From assembly GCA_947451925.1 (NCBI GenBank), contig CANGAW010000003.1, positions 34,205 to 98,204 on the forward strand: DNA of 64,000 nucleotides. The letters are read 5' to 3'. Source of the DNA: Burkholderiales bacterium. GTDB lineage: Bacteria > Pseudomonadota > Gammaproteobacteria > Burkholderiales > Burkholderiaceae_D. This document shows positions 17,057 through 26,976 of the stretch, one piece after another. The notes beneath the pieces are model-generated. The model did no database searches. It was not told where the DNA came from and worked only from the letters and a program-made list of their open reading frames with translations. The position numbers were made by a program, and so were the translations under genes. Position 1 is the stretch's first letter, and the number at the start of each line of letters is the position of its first letter.

Positions 17057-18580
17057 ATGAAATATTCAGATTTACGTGATTTCATTGCCAAATTAAAACA
17101 ATCTGGTGAGTTAAAAGAAGTTTCATTGCCCGTTTCACCGATGCTGGAGATGACCGAGCTTTGTGACCGTACGCTGCGTGCAGGTGGTCCGGCCTTGTTG
17201 TTTACCCAGCCCACCGGTCACACCATGCCGGTGCTGGGTAATTTGTTTGGCACGCCGCATCGGGTGGCCCTGGGCATGGGCGCCGAGAACGTTGGCGAGC
17301 TGCGCAAAATTGGCCAGCTGCTGGCCATGCTGAAAGAGCCGGAGCCGCCCAAGGGTTTCAAGGATGTGCTTGGTCTGGGTTCGCTGGTCAAAGCGGTATG
17401 GGACATGGCGCCACGCGAACTGCGTTCGGCCCCTTGTCAGGACATCGTCTGGGAGGGGAATGATGTTGACCTTTCGCGCTTGCCGATTCAGCACTGCTGG
17501 CCGGGCGACGTCGCCCCCCTGATTACCTGGGGTCTGGTGATTACCAAGGGACCGCATAAAAAACGGCAGAACCTCGGTATCTATCGTCAACAAGTCGCCG
17601 GTCGTAACAAACTTATCATGCGCTGGCTCGCCCACCGGGGTGGCGCACTGGACTTTCGTGAGCATTGTCTGACAAGGCCGGGCGAGCCTTATCCGATTGC
17701 GGTCGCACTCGGTGCCGATCCGGCCACTATATTAGGAGCCGTGACGCCGGTGCCGGATAGTCTGTCCGAATACCAGTTTGCCGGTCTGTTACGTGGCAGC
17801 CGTACCGAACTGGTCAAGGCCATCGGCAGCGAGTTGCGGGTGCCGGCCTCGGCCGAGATCGTGCTGGAGGGGCATATCTATCCGCAAGATCCGAAAAACC
17901 GGCCGGTGGCGCCCGCAGGTGTTGCCGCTTGTCCTGACACGGGCTACGAGATGGCGCTGGAAGGCCCGTTCGGCGACCACACTGGTTACTATAATGAGCA
18001 GGACTGGTTTCCGGTATTTACAGTAGACCGCATCACCATGCGCCGCGACCCGATTTACCACTCGACCTATACCGGCAAACCGCCGGATGAACCGGCGGTG
18101 CTGGGCGTGGCATTAAACGAAGTCTTTGTGCCGCTGCTGCAAAAACAATTTTCCGAAATCACCGATTTCTATTTGCCACCCGAAGGCTGCAGTTACCGTA
18201 TGGCTGTGGTGCAGATGAAAAAGTCTTACCCCGGTCATGCCAAGCGCGTGATGTTTGGGGTCTGGAGTTTTCTGCGCCAGTTCATGTATACCAAGTTCAT
18301 TATCGTCGTCGATGAGGACGTCAACATCCGTGACTGGAAAGAAGTGATCTGGGCCATCACGACTCGCGTTGATCCGATGCGCGACACTACGCTAGTGGAC
18401 AACACGCCGATTGATTATCTGGATTTTGCTTCACCCGTCAGCGGTCTGGGCAGCAAGATGGGGATTGATGCAACCAATAAATGGCCCGGTGAAACCAGTC
18501 GCGAATGGGGACGCACCATTGAAATGGATGCAGATGTGAAAGCCCGGGTGGATCAAATCTGGCAAGAGCTGGGGCTCTGA
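17057..18580 (+). CDS. ubiD: UbiD family 4-hydroxy-3-polyprenylbenzoate decarboxylase
   Basis: UbiD removes the carboxyl group of the prenylated 4-hydroxybenzoate ring in ubiquinone synthesis, using prenylated FMN supplied by UbiX. The protein has 507 residues, matching E. coli UbiD in length. It starts [10 protein letters not shown] and keeps the family segments [20 protein letters not shown] and [10 protein letters not shown]. The start ATG 17057 has no strong ribosome site. A 574-bp region with an ncRNA lies upstream. Confidence 0.95.
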   Translation: MKYSDLRDFIAKLKQSGELKEVSLPVSPMLEMTELCDRTLRAGGPALLFTQPTGHTMPVLGNLFGTPHRVALGMGAENVGELRKIGQLLAMLKEPEPPKGFKDVLGLGSLVKAVWDMAPRELRSAPCQDIVWEGNDVDLSRLPIQHCWPGDVAPLITWGLVITKGPHKKRQNLGIYRQQVAGRNKLIMRWLAHRGGALDFREHCLTRPGEPYPIAVALGADPATILGAVTPVPDSLSEYQFAGLLRGSRTELVKAIGSELRVPASAEIVLEGHIYPQDPKNRPVAPAGVAACPDTGYEMALEGPFGDHTGYYNEQDWFPVFTVDRITMRRDPIYHSTYTGKPPDEPAVLGVALNEVFVPLLQKQFSEITDFYLPPEGCSYRMAVVQMKKSYPGHAKRVMFGVWSFLRQFMYTKFIIVVDEDVNIRDWKEVIWAITTRVDPMRDTTLVDNTPIDYLDFASPVSGLGSKMGIDATNKWPGETSREWGRTIEMDADVKARVDQIWQELGL

Positions 18581-18642
18581 TTAAACGCCTATTTGCTCAG
18601 AGACGTAGTCCGTCGGTGGTGATTGCTGATAGAATCGCAGCC

Positions 18643-18738
18643 GGCGGGCCCCTGCGCATTGTGGCATGGTTAACCTGGTCAGGTCGGGAACGAAGCAGCC
18701 ACAGCCGTATCCCACGAGTGCCGCAGACAAGGCTCGCC
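18643..18738 (+). ncRNA. ffs: Signal recognition particle RNA, 4.5S type
   Basis: About 96 nt. The hallmark apical domain GGTCAGGTCGGGAACGAAGCAGCC (bases about 18678-18701) carries the asymmetric loop and tetraloop that bind Ffh. The ends GGCGGGCC (18643-18650) and GGCTCGCC (18731-18738) pair over eight base pairs. A -10-like TAGAAT lies at 18630-18635 and T-rich sequence follows. Its place shortly before dnaX is common in Burkholderiales, although here a minus-strand dehydrogenase gene lies between. Confidence 0.95.
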
Positions 18739-18769
18739 TTCTTTGTCTTTCCCTTTTTCCTTCATTGCC

Positions 18770-20392
18770 TCATGACGGCCATGCGCGCTCTAATATTGCG
18801 CTGTTCATGCCGGTTACCAGCGTACCAAACACCCATCCATTTTGTGCATCAGCGCGGCTGGCAATAAACGCCTCGGCCATGAATGCCGGTGCATATTGCC
18901 GCATCAGACAGCCTTGCACGAATACCACCAGTCTTTGCGCAATGCGTCTTGCCAGTCGTTCGGATTCTTCTGCCGGGCCGGCCATATCATGGCGCAGCGC
19001 GACCAGCATGCTGAGTAATGCTGGTTCACCGTTAGCCATCGTTTCAAGCTCAGCCAGCATCAAGTCAAATCCGTCCGGGTCACGCTGAATTGCGCGCAGC
19101 ATATCGAGGCACATGACATTGCCCGAACCTTCCCAGATTGAATTGACCGGCGCTTCCCTATACAAACGCGCCAGCGGCGACTCTTCGACATAGCCATTGC
19201 CGCCCAAAACTTCCATGCATTCGCCGGTAAAAGCCAGTGCCCGTTTACAGACCCAGAATTTTGCCGCCGGCGTGACTATCCTGCGCCATGCGCGCTCAAG
19301 TGTTGACTCTGCATGATCAACGCTGCGCGCCAGTCGCAGCATCAGCAGCGTGGCAGCTTCACTTTCGAGCGCCAGATCAGCCAGTACGTTTTGCATCAAG
19401 GGCTGTTCAGACAGCAGCCGGCCAAACGCCATGCGGTGCCGCGCATGATGCAAGCCCTGCACCAGGGCCTGTCGCATCAGCGCACTACTGGCAATGACGC
19501 AATCAAGGCGGGTGGTATTGGCCATCTCGACCAGGGTCTGGATTCCGCGCCCTTCTGGTCCTATCATCACGCCCAGGGCATCGACAAACTCGACTTCTGC
19601 GCTGGCGTTGGAACGGTTGCCGCATTTGTCTTTCAGGCGCTGGATTTGCACGGTATTTTTACTGCCATCGAAGCGCCAGCGCGGTACAAAAAAGGCCGAA
19701 AGCCCGCCCTCGGCGCGCGCCAGTACCAAATGTGCGTCGCACATTGGCGCCGAAAAAAACCACTTATGACCATTAAGTAAATAAGCAGCGCCGCGTCCTT
19801 CGCCGGTCAGCGCGCGGGCAGTGGTCTGGTTGCTGCGCAAATCCGAGCCACCCTGTTTTTCGGTCATGCCCATGCCAATCAGGATCGCTGATTTTTCTGC
19901 GATGGGCCTGTCCGTCGGGTCATGCTGGCCGCAATACAATTTTTCTTGCAGGCTTTGAAATAGCGCAGGTTCTTGCCGCAGCAGGGGGATTGCCGCAAAG
20001 CTCATCGTGATCGGGCACAGCGAGCCGGCCTCGATTTGCGAATGCAGAAAAAATCCGGCAGCACGCGCCACATGGGCGCCCTGGTCCGAGCATTGTGCGG
20101 GCAATGCCTGCATGCCGCTTTTTCTGAGCATCGTCAGCAAGCTGTGCCATGCCGGATGAAATTCGATGGCGTCAATGCGATTGCTAAAGCGGTCGTGTGT
20201 TTTCAACTCTGGCGCATGACGATTGGCCTGGTCCGCCAGTTGCTGCACTTCAGTGCGGCCTAACTGTTGGCCGAGTTCAAGCAAGGCCGGCACAGCAGTG
20301 AGCGCGCCTTCGCGCCGTATGCCATCAAGCAGCGCAGCATCGGTCGACAACAGATTGATATTGGCAAGCAGAGGCGGCTGGTTAGTGGGCAT
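18770..20392 (-). CDS. AidB-like acyl-CoA dehydrogenase
   Basis: The protein has 540 residues from ATG 20392, which has GGAG upstream. The FAD-binding core is visible: G-M-G-M-T-E-K-Q-G-G-S-D, the N-G-H-K-W-F-F-S-A segment, and near the end G-G-N-G-Y-V-E-E-S-P with I-W-E-G-S-G-N. The long N-terminal part and these motifs match the AidB/isovaleryl-CoA dehydrogenase-like branch, in which E. coli AidB is linked to alkylation stress. The substrate is unknown. It is divergent from dnaX. Confidence 0.9.
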   Translation of the reverse strand: MPTNQPPLLANINLLSTDAALLDGIRREGALTAVPALLELGQQLGRTEVQQLADQANRHAPELKTHDRFSNRIDAIEFHPAWHSLLTMLRKSGMQALPAQCSDQGAHVARAAGFFLHSQIEAGSLCPITMSFAAIPLLRQEPALFQSLQEKLYCGQHDPTDRPIAEKSAILIGMGMTEKQGGSDLRSNQTTARALTGEGRGAAYLLNGHKWFFSAPMCDAHLVLARAEGGLSAFFVPRWRFDGSKNTVQIQRLKDKCGNRSNASAEVEFVDALGVMIGPEGRGIQTLVEMANTTRLDCVIASSALMRQALVQGLHHARHRMAFGRLLSEQPLMQNVLADLALESEAATLLMLRLARSVDHAESTLERAWRRIVTPAAKFWVCKRALAFTGECMEVLGGNGYVEESPLARLYREAPVNSIWEGSGNVMCLDMLRAIQRDPDGFDLMLAELETMANGEPALLSMLVALRHDMAGPAEESERLARRIAQRLVVFVQGCLMRQYAPAFMAEAFIASRADAQNGWVFGTLVTGMNSAILERAWPS

Positions 20393-20536
20393 GAGGCTGC
20401 TCCGGAAAATAATCTGATAACAAGAAAGCATCTTATGTCAGGAATAAGAGAGCGCAAAACAAAAAACAGATTGCGCTGATCGGGTCAGATTTCGCATCGG
20501 GTAAAATGCGCTTCTCTTTGAACAATCCGGCGACTC

Positions 20537-22462
20537 ATGTCCTATCAGGTTCTTGCCCGCAAATACCGCCCGAAAAATTTCGATACGCTAGTCGGGCAGG
20601 AACACGTCGTGCGCGCCTTGACGCATGCACTGGAACAAAAGCGCCTGCATCATGCCTACCTGTTTACCGGTACCCGCGGTGTGGGCAAGACCACGCTCTC
20701 GCGCATCCTGGCCAAAGCCCTGAATTGTCAGGGCACAGATGGCAGTGGTGACATTACCGCTCATCCTTGCGGCGTGTGCGATGCCTGCACTGCGATTGAT
20801 GCCGGCCGCTTCGTTGACTATATTGAAATGGATGCCGCGTCGAACCGCGGCGTCGATGAAATGGCGCAATTGCTGGAGCAAGCCGTCTACGCGCCGTCGA
20901 ATGCCCGCTTCAAGGTCTACATGATCGACGAAGTGCACATGCTGACCAGTCACGCGTTTAATTCGATGTTGAAGACACTGGAAGAGCCGCCGGCGCATGT
21001 GAAATTCATTCTGGCGACAACCGACCCGCAAAAAATTCCGGTCACGGTGTTGTCGCGCTGCCTGCAATTTAATTTGAAGCAAATGCCGCCCGGGCATATC
21101 GTCAGCCACCTGGAAAATATTCTGGGTCAGGAACAGATTGCGTTCGAGACGCCGGCACTGCGTTTGCTGGCGCAAGGCGCGCAAGGGTCCATGCGCGACG
21201 CGCTCTCGCTGACCGATCAGGCCATTGCCTATGCTGCGGGCAAAGTCACACTGGATGCCGTGCAAGGCATGCTGGGTGCGCTGGACCAGTCTTATCTGAT
21301 CAGTTTGCTTGACGCGCTGGCCGCTCAAAATGGCGCCAGCCTCTTGGCCGTGGCCGACGACATGGCCGCGCGCAGCCTGTCCTATTCGGCCGCGCTGCAA
21401 GATCTGGGCACCTTGTTGAACCGGATCGCGATTGCGCAAACGGTACCGCAAGCAATTGCCGACGATTTGCCCGAGCGCGCCGAAATATTGCGTCTGGCGG
21501 GCTTGTTCAGTGCTGAAGATATTCAGTTGTTTTATCAGATCACGGCGCACGGCCGGCATGAGCTGGGCTTGGCACCCGATGAATACGCCGGCTTTACCAT
21601 GACCTTGCTACGCATGCTGGCGTTTACGCCGCTGTGGAGTACTGCACAGGGTGCAGCACGAACATCAGCATCATCAGCATCATCAGCACCAACAGCGCAG
21701 CCTGCATCATCAGCACCACGCCTGCCCGCTGCCGCAGCTGCACCCGCCGCCAAAAGTTTGCCGGCCAGCGTTGCCCAAAGCGTTGCGCGCACTGTAGCAG
21801 CGCCTCCCGTCAAAGGACCAAGTCCGGCGATGGCCGCGCTGGCGGCCGCTCGCAGCGGCAAGAATGGCATCAAAGCGCCAGCGGCTGTGCCGCCTTGGGA
21901 AGACGAGCCATTCGAGAACCAGCCCAAGCCGGCTGAAGTAAAAATTGCTGGAGTAGCAGTGCATGCTCTCGCACCAGAGCGGTCTCAAGAAGCGGCACCA
22001 GTCGCGCCTGCACCGGCGCCGGTAATCCATGTTGTGGCCGCGCCCGCGCCAGTGATGCAAACCAGCGCTGCTTTGCCTGACTGGGACGGCAACTGGCCGG
22101 CGCTTGTTACCCAATTGCCAGTACGCGGTGTTGCCCATCAACTGGCGATACAAAGCGAGCTGCAGGCTTGCGAGATCGAAGGTGATGTTTTGGTGATGCG
22201 CCTGCGCTTGCCGCTGGAGACCTTGCTCTCTGCCGGCAGCGCCGACAAACTCAGCGCCGCCTTGTCAGAACATTTTGGTAAAACCATACGGCTGGCAACG
22301 GAAATAGGCGCTGTCAGTCACACCGCCTTTGCGCAGTCGCAAGCCGATCAGGCCGAGCGCCAGCAGGCGGCCGAGCAGACCATGCAAAGTGATCCTTTCG
22401 TACAAAGCTTAATTCGTGAATTCGGCGCCACCATCGTGCCGGGTTCGATCAAACCCATTTAA
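20537..22462 (+). CDS. dnaX: DNA polymerase III subunits gamma/tau
   Basis: Clamp-loader ATPase; tau also joins the two core polymerases and DnaB. It has 641 residues. Walker A is G45-T-R-G-V-G-K-T, the zinc ligands are C64, C78, C81 and C84, and the Walker B region is D131-E-V-H. A sensor follows in S-R-C-L-Q-F. Residues about 370-500 form a Ser/Ala/Pro-rich linker that includes TCAGCA-type codon repeats (21664-21716). The tau C-terminal domain covers about 515-641. I saw no clear A-rich slippery site, so whether a gamma form is made is unclear. Confidence 0.97.
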   Translation: MSYQVLARKYRPKNFDTLVGQEHVVRALTHALEQKRLHHAYLFTGTRGVGKTTLSRILAKALNCQGTDGSGDITAHPCGVCDACTAIDAGRFVDYIEMDAASNRGVDEMAQLLEQAVYAPSNARFKVYMIDEVHMLTSHAFNSMLKTLEEPPAHVKFILATTDPQKIPVTVLSRCLQFNLKQMPPGHIVSHLENILGQEQIAFETPALRLLAQGAQGSMRDALSLTDQAIAYAAGKVTLDAVQGMLGALDQSYLISLLDALAAQNGASLLAVADDMAARSLSYSAALQDLGTLLNRIAIAQTVPQAIADDLPERAEILRLAGLFSAEDIQLFYQITAHGRHELGLAPDEYAGFTMTLLRMLAFTPLWSTAQGAARTSASSASSAPTAQPASSAPRLPAAAAAPAAKSLPASVAQSVARTVAAPPVKGPSPAMAALAAARSGKNGIKAPAAVPPWEDEPFENQPKPAEVKIAGVAVHALAPERSQEAAPVAPAPAPVIHVVAAPAPVMQTSAALPDWDGNWPALVTQLPVRGVAHQLAIQSELQACEIEGDVLVMRLRLPLETLLSAGSADKLSAALSEHFGKTIRLATEIGAVSHTAFAQSQADQAERQQAAEQTMQSDPFVQSLIREFGATIVPGSIKPI

Positions 22463-22486
22463 ACAAATTTATATAAGGAGGTCGCG

Positions 22487-22813
22487 ATGATGAAGGGCCA
22501 ACTCGCCGGGCTGATGAAGCAAGCTCAGGCAATGCAAGACAACATGAAAAAAATGCAGGACCAGCTGGCCAATATTGAAGTTGAAGGTCAGTCCGGTGCC
22601 GGTCTGGTGAAGGTTGTCATGACCTGCAAAAACGACGTCAAGCGCGTCAGCATTGACCCGTCTTTGCTGGGCGACGACAAAGACATGCTCGAAGATCTGG
22701 TGGCTGCCGCCTTTAACGACGCCGTGCGCAAGGCCGAGGCCACTTCGGCCGAAAAAATGTCCGGCATGACCGCTGGTCTGCCTTTGCCACCGGGCTTCAA
22801 GCTGCCGTTCTGA
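22487..22813 (+). CDS. ybaB: YbaB/EbfC family nucleoid-associated protein
   Basis: A 108-residue DNA-binding dimer of the YbaB/EbfC family. The N-terminal helix is rich in Met/Gln/Lys ([15 protein letters not shown]), and then [10 protein letters not shown] follows. AAGGAGG lies just upstream of the start. The order dnaX-ybaB-recR is conserved across bacteria and suggests a link to DNA repair or replication. Confidence 0.95.
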   Translation: MMKGQLAGLMKQAQAMQDNMKKMQDQLANIEVEGQSGAGLVKVVMTCKNDVKRVSIDPSLLGDDKDMLEDLVAAAFNDAVRKAEATSAEKMSGMTAGLPLPPGFKLPF

Positions 22814-22838
22814 TGCCACTTTTCCAGAGCTGCACAAC

Positions 22839-23435
22839 GTGAAGGCGCCTTCGACACTGGACTTCCTGACGGAAGCCTTGCGCCGCCTGCCTGGTATCGG
22901 CCCGAAGTCGGCACAACGGATGGCCTACCATCTGATGCAGCATGACCGCGATGGAGCGGCTTTGCTTAGCCACGCGTTGTCGCAAGCGGTGGAAAAAATT
23001 CATCACTGCGAGAGCTGCAATACCTTCACCGAAAACACTACCTGCGACACCTGTCTGGACGCAGAGCGTGACAAAAGTTTGCTGTGTGTGGTCGAGACAC
23101 CGGCCGACCAGTTGATGATCGAGCAAACACTGACCTACAAAGGTTTGTATTTTGTTTTGATGGGCAGATTGTCGCCACTCGATGGCATAGGCCCGAAAGA
23201 CATTCATCTGGAAAAACTGGTCTCCCGCGCCACCGACGGCATCGTTGCCGAAGTTGTGCTGGCGACCAATTTCACCAATGAAGGCGAAGCCACTGCGCAC
23301 TACATCAGCGAAACCATGAAAGCACGCGGCTTAAAGGTTAGTCGCCTGGCGCGTGGTGTGCCCGTTGGTGGCGAGCTGGAATATGTTGACGCCGGCACCA
23401 TCGCCCGCGCCATGCTGGACCGGCGTTCAACCTGA
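22839..23435 (+). CDS. recR: Recombination protein RecR
   Basis: RecR works with RecF and RecO to load RecA onto gapped single-stranded DNA. The protein has 198 residues from GTG 22839. The helix-hairpin-helix [13 protein letters not shown] is followed by a C4 zinc finger (C57, C60, C69, C72). The Toprim domain follows with V-V-E-T-P-A-D and late V-P-V-G-G-E-L-E-Y. It lies 25 bp after ybaB. Confidence 0.97.
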   Translation: MKAPSTLDFLTEALRRLPGIGPKSAQRMAYHLMQHDRDGAALLSHALSQAVEKIHHCESCNTFTENTTCDTCLDAERDKSLLCVVETPADQLMIEQTLTYKGLYFVLMGRLSPLDGIGPKDIHLEKLVSRATDGIVAEVVLATNFTNEGEATAHYISETMKARGLKVSRLARGVPVGGELEYVDAGTIARAMLDRRST

Positions 23436-23443
23436 AGCTGAGC

Positions 23444-24691
23444 ATGTCTGACACATTACCCTCTGCTGGCCCGATGTCCGGCATCAAAGTATTGGAACTG
23501 GGCACCCTGATTGCCGGGCCTTTCTGTTCACGCATACTGGGCGAATTTGGTGCCGACGTGATCAAGATCGAGTCTCCCGATGGCGGCGATCCTATTCGGC
23601 AGTGGCGCGTACTCAAGGACGGCACTTCGCTTTGGTGGTCGGTGCAAAGCCGGAATAAAAAAAGCGTCACCCTCAACATGAAAGATCCGCGCGCGCAGGA
23701 CATCGCGCGCCAGCTGGCGCTGGACGCCGACATCATTATTGAAAATTATCGTCCCGGCGTGCTGGAAAAATGGCAACTCGGTTACGAGCAGCTCAAAGCC
23801 ATCAATCCGGCTCTGATCATGGTGCGTCTGTCCGGCTACGGCCAGAGCGGGCCCATGCGTGATTCACCTGGTTTTGGTGCCATCGGCGAATCCATGGGCG
23901 GCATGCGCTATGTATCGGGTTATCCGGATCGCCCGCCTGTTCGCATCGGCATGTCGATCGGTGACTCGGTCGCCGCACTGCACGGAGCAATTGGCGCCTT
24001 GATGGCCTTGCGCCATCGTGACGCCACCGGTGGTCGCTGGAACGGCAAGACCGGCGATGCGTTGCAAGCTGGACAGGGCCAGATGGTCGATGTCGCGCTG
24101 TACGAATCCGTCTTCAATCTGATGGAGTCGCTGGTACCTGAATATGACCATGCTGGCGTTGTGCGTGAACGCACCGGTGGTGCCTTGCCTGGCATTGTCC
24201 CTTCCAACACCTACACCACCGGTGACGGTGAAAATATTGTTATTGCCGGCAATGGCGACGCGATCTTCAAACGTTTAATGCACGCCATTGGCCGACACGA
24301 CATGGCCGACGATCCTGCGCTTGAAAACAATGCGGGGCGAGTTACGCAAGTGCATCAAATTGATGAAGCTATAGCCAGCTGGTGCAGCACGCAAGAGATT
24401 GATAGCGCACTGCAAATATTAAAAGCGGCCGACGTTCCGGTATCAAAAATTTACTCGGTGCGCGATATGCTGACTGACCCGCAATTTATGGCGCGGGCCA
24501 TGATAGAGCAGCATCAATTCAAAGACGGCACGCCGATCAAACTGCCGGCCGTAACACCAAAGTTTTCCGCAACACCCGGAGGCACGCGCTGGCTGGGGCC
24601 GGAGCTGGGTGAACATAATTTGGAAGTGCTGCGCAGCCTTGGTTACAGCGATTCAGACATCGCTGCCCTGCAAAACGATGGCGTGCTGTAA
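23444..24691 (+). CDS. CaiB/BaiF family (class III) CoA-transferase
   Basis: The protein has 415 residues. It begins with the family pattern G-I-K-V-L-E-L-G-T-L-I-A-G-P-F, then F-G-A-D-V-I-K-I-E. The likely catalytic aspartate is D174 in G-M-S-I-G-D-S, and G-Q-G-Q-M-V-D-V-A-L-Y-E-S follows. Class III enzymes move CoA between acids through an aspartyl-CoA intermediate. The substrate cannot be told from sequence. It starts eight bases after recR but is probably not functionally linked to it. Confidence 0.9.
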   Translation: MSDTLPSAGPMSGIKVLELGTLIAGPFCSRILGEFGADVIKIESPDGGDPIRQWRVLKDGTSLWWSVQSRNKKSVTLNMKDPRAQDIARQLALDADIIIENYRPGVLEKWQLGYEQLKAINPALIMVRLSGYGQSGPMRDSPGFGAIGESMGGMRYVSGYPDRPPVRIGMSIGDSVAALHGAIGALMALRHRDATGGRWNGKTGDALQAGQGQMVDVALYESVFNLMESLVPEYDHAGVVRERTGGALPGIVPSNTYTTGDGENIVIAGNGDAIFKRLMHAIGRHDMADDPALENNAGRVTQVHQIDEAIASWCSTQEIDSALQILKAADVPVSKIYSVRDMLTDPQFMARAMIEQHQFKDGTPIKLPAVTPKFSATPGGTRWLGPELGEHNLEVLRSLGYSDSDIAALQNDGVL

Positions 24692-24716
24692 ATCACAACA
24701 AAGAAAGTCGCACACA

Positions 24717-24803
24717 ATGAAATTTGACTGGAAACAATTCGCTATTGCCATAGGTCTGTTCTTGCTCGGTTATCTGAGCTTTGGCGGGAAATTCTTCGGC
24801 TAA
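24717..24803 (+). CDS. Putative 28-residue single-pass membrane protein
   Basis: A short frame ATG 24717 to TAA 24803, beginning 25 bp after the CoA-transferase stop. It encodes a charged start (M-K-F-D-W-K-Q), one hydrophobic stretch of about 16 residues ending in G-Y-L, and the tail S-F-G-G-K-F-F-G. The ribosome site is weak (aaagaaag, about 12 bases upstream). Composition and layout fit a small membrane protein, but length alone makes chance possible. Confidence 0.4.
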   Translation: MKFDWKQFAIAIGLFLLGYLSFGGKFFG

Positions 24804-25028
24804 GTCCGCTTCACCCTCTTTCAGGCGCTCCGGCAAGCTTGCCGGGCAAGACCCTGACAAGCATGCTTTTTCAAGTTTTGCGCGTTTATGGTTTTGAAAA
24901 TCTATTTATCGAACTAAATTCGAGAAATTGGCACTCAAACCGTAGCAAAAAAGACGCAATAACAATCCGTTTTTTTCTATTAGTTTCTTTGCGTAAATAA
25001 CTCAGCACCAAATCTGAGGGTGAAAATC

Positions 25029-26090
25029 ATGCTGTTCGTCGATATGGTGAGAGCTTTGTTTTCTAGTGCGCCGGCAGAAAATAGTAGCAACACGAAAGCT
25101 GCAGACAGCATTGTTCATGAAAAAACACCAAGCCACATCAAAATAAAATCTGCTACCACCCAGTCTGCAAGAAAAGCTTCGACTTCCTTTTTGGATTACA
25201 TGGTCAATTGTTTCGTTATTCCATGGCGGGCTTTATGGAATATCAAAGAGACTGCGCCGATTAAAGCTTCAGTATCAGTAAAACCAGTTTCTCGCGATGA
25301 GAAAGCAGCGCTATTGCCTCTATTGATGTTTGGCAAAAAAGACCAAATTAAATTAAAAGAGAAATTCACCAATAATAATTTTGGGTTATCGACCGCTGAG
25401 ATACACGCTATTTTTCTGTATGCAGGAATGTGCAGTAACGATGGGAGGACGGTAGAGTTGGTCAATGCGGAAGATTTAAATAAGGGAATGGAAATATTAC
25501 CTACATTGTTAAGTTCCTCTTCTTTTAACGAAGATATGGATGCAATACTTTGCAATACTCATAATCGGCCTGTGCCTGACTACGTAAAATCTTTTCAAAC
25601 CCTGTTGCGCAAATATAAAGAGCGAGTCTATATCAATCATCACCGTATCGAAGCTGCAAAAATTCACAAGTCAGTTTCACAGCCCCCTGTTTCTGATGAC
25701 GTAAACACCCGCCAACAATTTCGTACTGGGATGTTCAATCCGCCTGCTGAAACGCGCGCATTTTTCATTCGTACTCAATCAACAATAACGCTGTCCTTGT
25801 TTAACACCATCATGCATGGTGAAAAATATACGGGCGCTGAATGTATTGCCGAATTAAAAAAATTTGTGGCGACTTTGGGCAGCCTTGAAAAGCCGATAGG
25901 TAATTTTGAAAAAATAACACTATTCGCTAAAAAATATCGTGAGTATGTAGCGGGTGATATCAAGGAACAATTAAGTGAGGTGCCTGACGTTGGGATCAAA
26001 CACTTGGATTTCGTTTTTAATTTTCTTTTCCCCCAGTCTGAAACTGAAACGAATAAAAAACCCGGAGTGGAAATAGGCAGTGTCAGATGA
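25029..26090 (+). CDS. Island protein A: hypothetical, shares N-terminal layout and an AECIA module with its neighbours
   Basis: The product is 353 residues from ATG 25029 (GAGGG eight bases upstream; GTG 25020 is the alternative). It has a short apolar start (M-L-F-V-D-M-V-R-A-L-F), a Ser/Lys-rich linker, and an aromatic segment at 54-73 with I-P-W-R-A-L-W. Residues 266-278 (K-Y-T-G-A-E-C-I-A-E-L-K-K) match residues 354-366 of the last island protein. There is no signal peptide with a cut site. The DNA is clearly AT-richer than the flanks. I recognise no known domain. It could be a secreted or membrane-associated effector-like protein, but this is only inference. Confidence 0.7.
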   Translation: MLFVDMVRALFSSAPAENSSNTKAADSIVHEKTPSHIKIKSATTQSARKASTSFLDYMVNCFVIPWRALWNIKETAPIKASVSVKPVSRDEKAALLPLLMFGKKDQIKLKEKFTNNNFGLSTAEIHAIFLYAGMCSNDGRTVELVNAEDLNKGMEILPTLLSSSSFNEDMDAILCNTHNRPVPDYVKSFQTLLRKYKERVYINHHRIEAAKIHKSVSQPPVSDDVNTRQQFRTGMFNPPAETRAFFIRTQSTITLSLFNTIMHGEKYTGAECIAELKKFVATLGSLEKPIGNFEKITLFAKKYREYVAGDIKEQLSEVPDVGIKHLDFVFNFLFPQSETETNKKPGVEIGSVR

Positions 26091-26137
26091 TTTTATAGAT
26101 GGAAAATTGTCGTTCTCTTCCCAAAGGAGCAGCCAGC

Positions 26138-26917
26138 ATGGATGTTAAACGGAGCCCCGGCGCTTCTCTTGGCGAAGACATGATCCCGCGTCATGATGTT
26201 GACAAAAATCTCAACAAAAAGTCGCAGTCCAGTGGTGAGCAGCGACATATTGAGCAAGCCTTATTAGTCAGATCGAAAAGCGCGCCCCTGGTTGTGCAAC
26301 GCAGAATTACGGCATTTACACAGGCACGATCAGCAGCTCGTTCACACCTGCAGAGCGCTAAATTAGCATTGCCAGCAGACGCCACCGCCAATATCAGCAT
26401 CCCGGCCAGCCAGGCGAAAAAAAAGACCGCACCGAAACCCTTACCGAAGTCGCCCTTATTGCTCAACAAGCTAAAGCAGCCACTGCAATCGCCAGCCACT
26501 GCGCTGATACCAGAAACTGCTCCCGCCAAATTATCCAGAAAAGAGCAGAAAGCCGCCTTCGAGCAAGCAGGCAAAGTCTTTATGGCGCTCGACAATCAAT
26601 ACATGCAGTTTCAACAGCTAGGCAAGAAGGAAGCGAATGCCCTGGTCGTGGAAATGAATGCGTGTCGGGACGAAGCTTCGCCTGAAATCACCGTCAAATC
26701 GCTGCAGGCTTTTCGTGGCGTGAGTCGTGCAGGAACTATGCAAAATATCAAACGCAACTATTCAACTGAAACGATATTGAGTGCCAAACATTTTGCGCAA
26801 AGCTGGCTGGCTATGCCTGTTGGTGACGATGGCAGCCGGCTGGGGAAAAGCTGGGAGCCTGTTGTCACTGATATGGCAAGGGATATCTGTTCTGAGCTGA
26901 CTAAAGCGGGTTTTTAA
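26138..26917 (+). CDS. Island protein B: hypothetical, basic and Pro/Ala-rich N-terminal half
   Basis: The product is 259 residues from ATG 26138, preceded by AAAGGAG; an upstream ATG at 26099 lacks such a site. Residues 1-130 are Lys/Ser/Ala/Pro-rich and probably disordered (A-K-K-K-T-A-P-K-P-L-P-K-S-P). Residues from about 132 are helical, beginning S-R-K-E-Q-K-A-A-F-E-Q-A-G-K-V-F. That loosely resembles the module opening G-K-E-Q-F-N-A-Y-F in protein C. It lacks the shared N-terminal aromatic segment of its three neighbours. No family is recognised. Confidence 0.65.
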   Translation: MDVKRSPGASLGEDMIPRHDVDKNLNKKSQSSGEQRHIEQALLVRSKSAPLVVQRRITAFTQARSAARSHLQSAKLALPADATANISIPASQAKKKTAPKPLPKSPLLLNKLKQPLQSPATALIPETAPAKLSRKEQKAAFEQAGKVFMALDNQYMQFQQLGKKEANALVVEMNACRDEASPEITVKSLQAFRGVSRAGTMQNIKRNYSTETILSAKHFAQSWLAMPVGDDGSRLGKSWEPVVTDMARDICSELTKAGF

Positions 26918-26976
26918 ATTTTTTATACAGGTACAGAGAGTGCCAGCATAAACAAACTTGCAACAGGAGTCAGACG

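Noticed and set aside
20588..21559. Long minus-strand open frame (323 codons) opposite dnaX
   Set aside because: It lies entirely inside dnaX, has no ribosome site or recognisable motif, and reflects the codon bias of the real gene on the other strand.
20537..22462. Programmed frameshift site in dnaX
   Set aside because: No A-AAA-AAG-type heptamer with a following stem was seen, so a gamma-producing shift is not supported.
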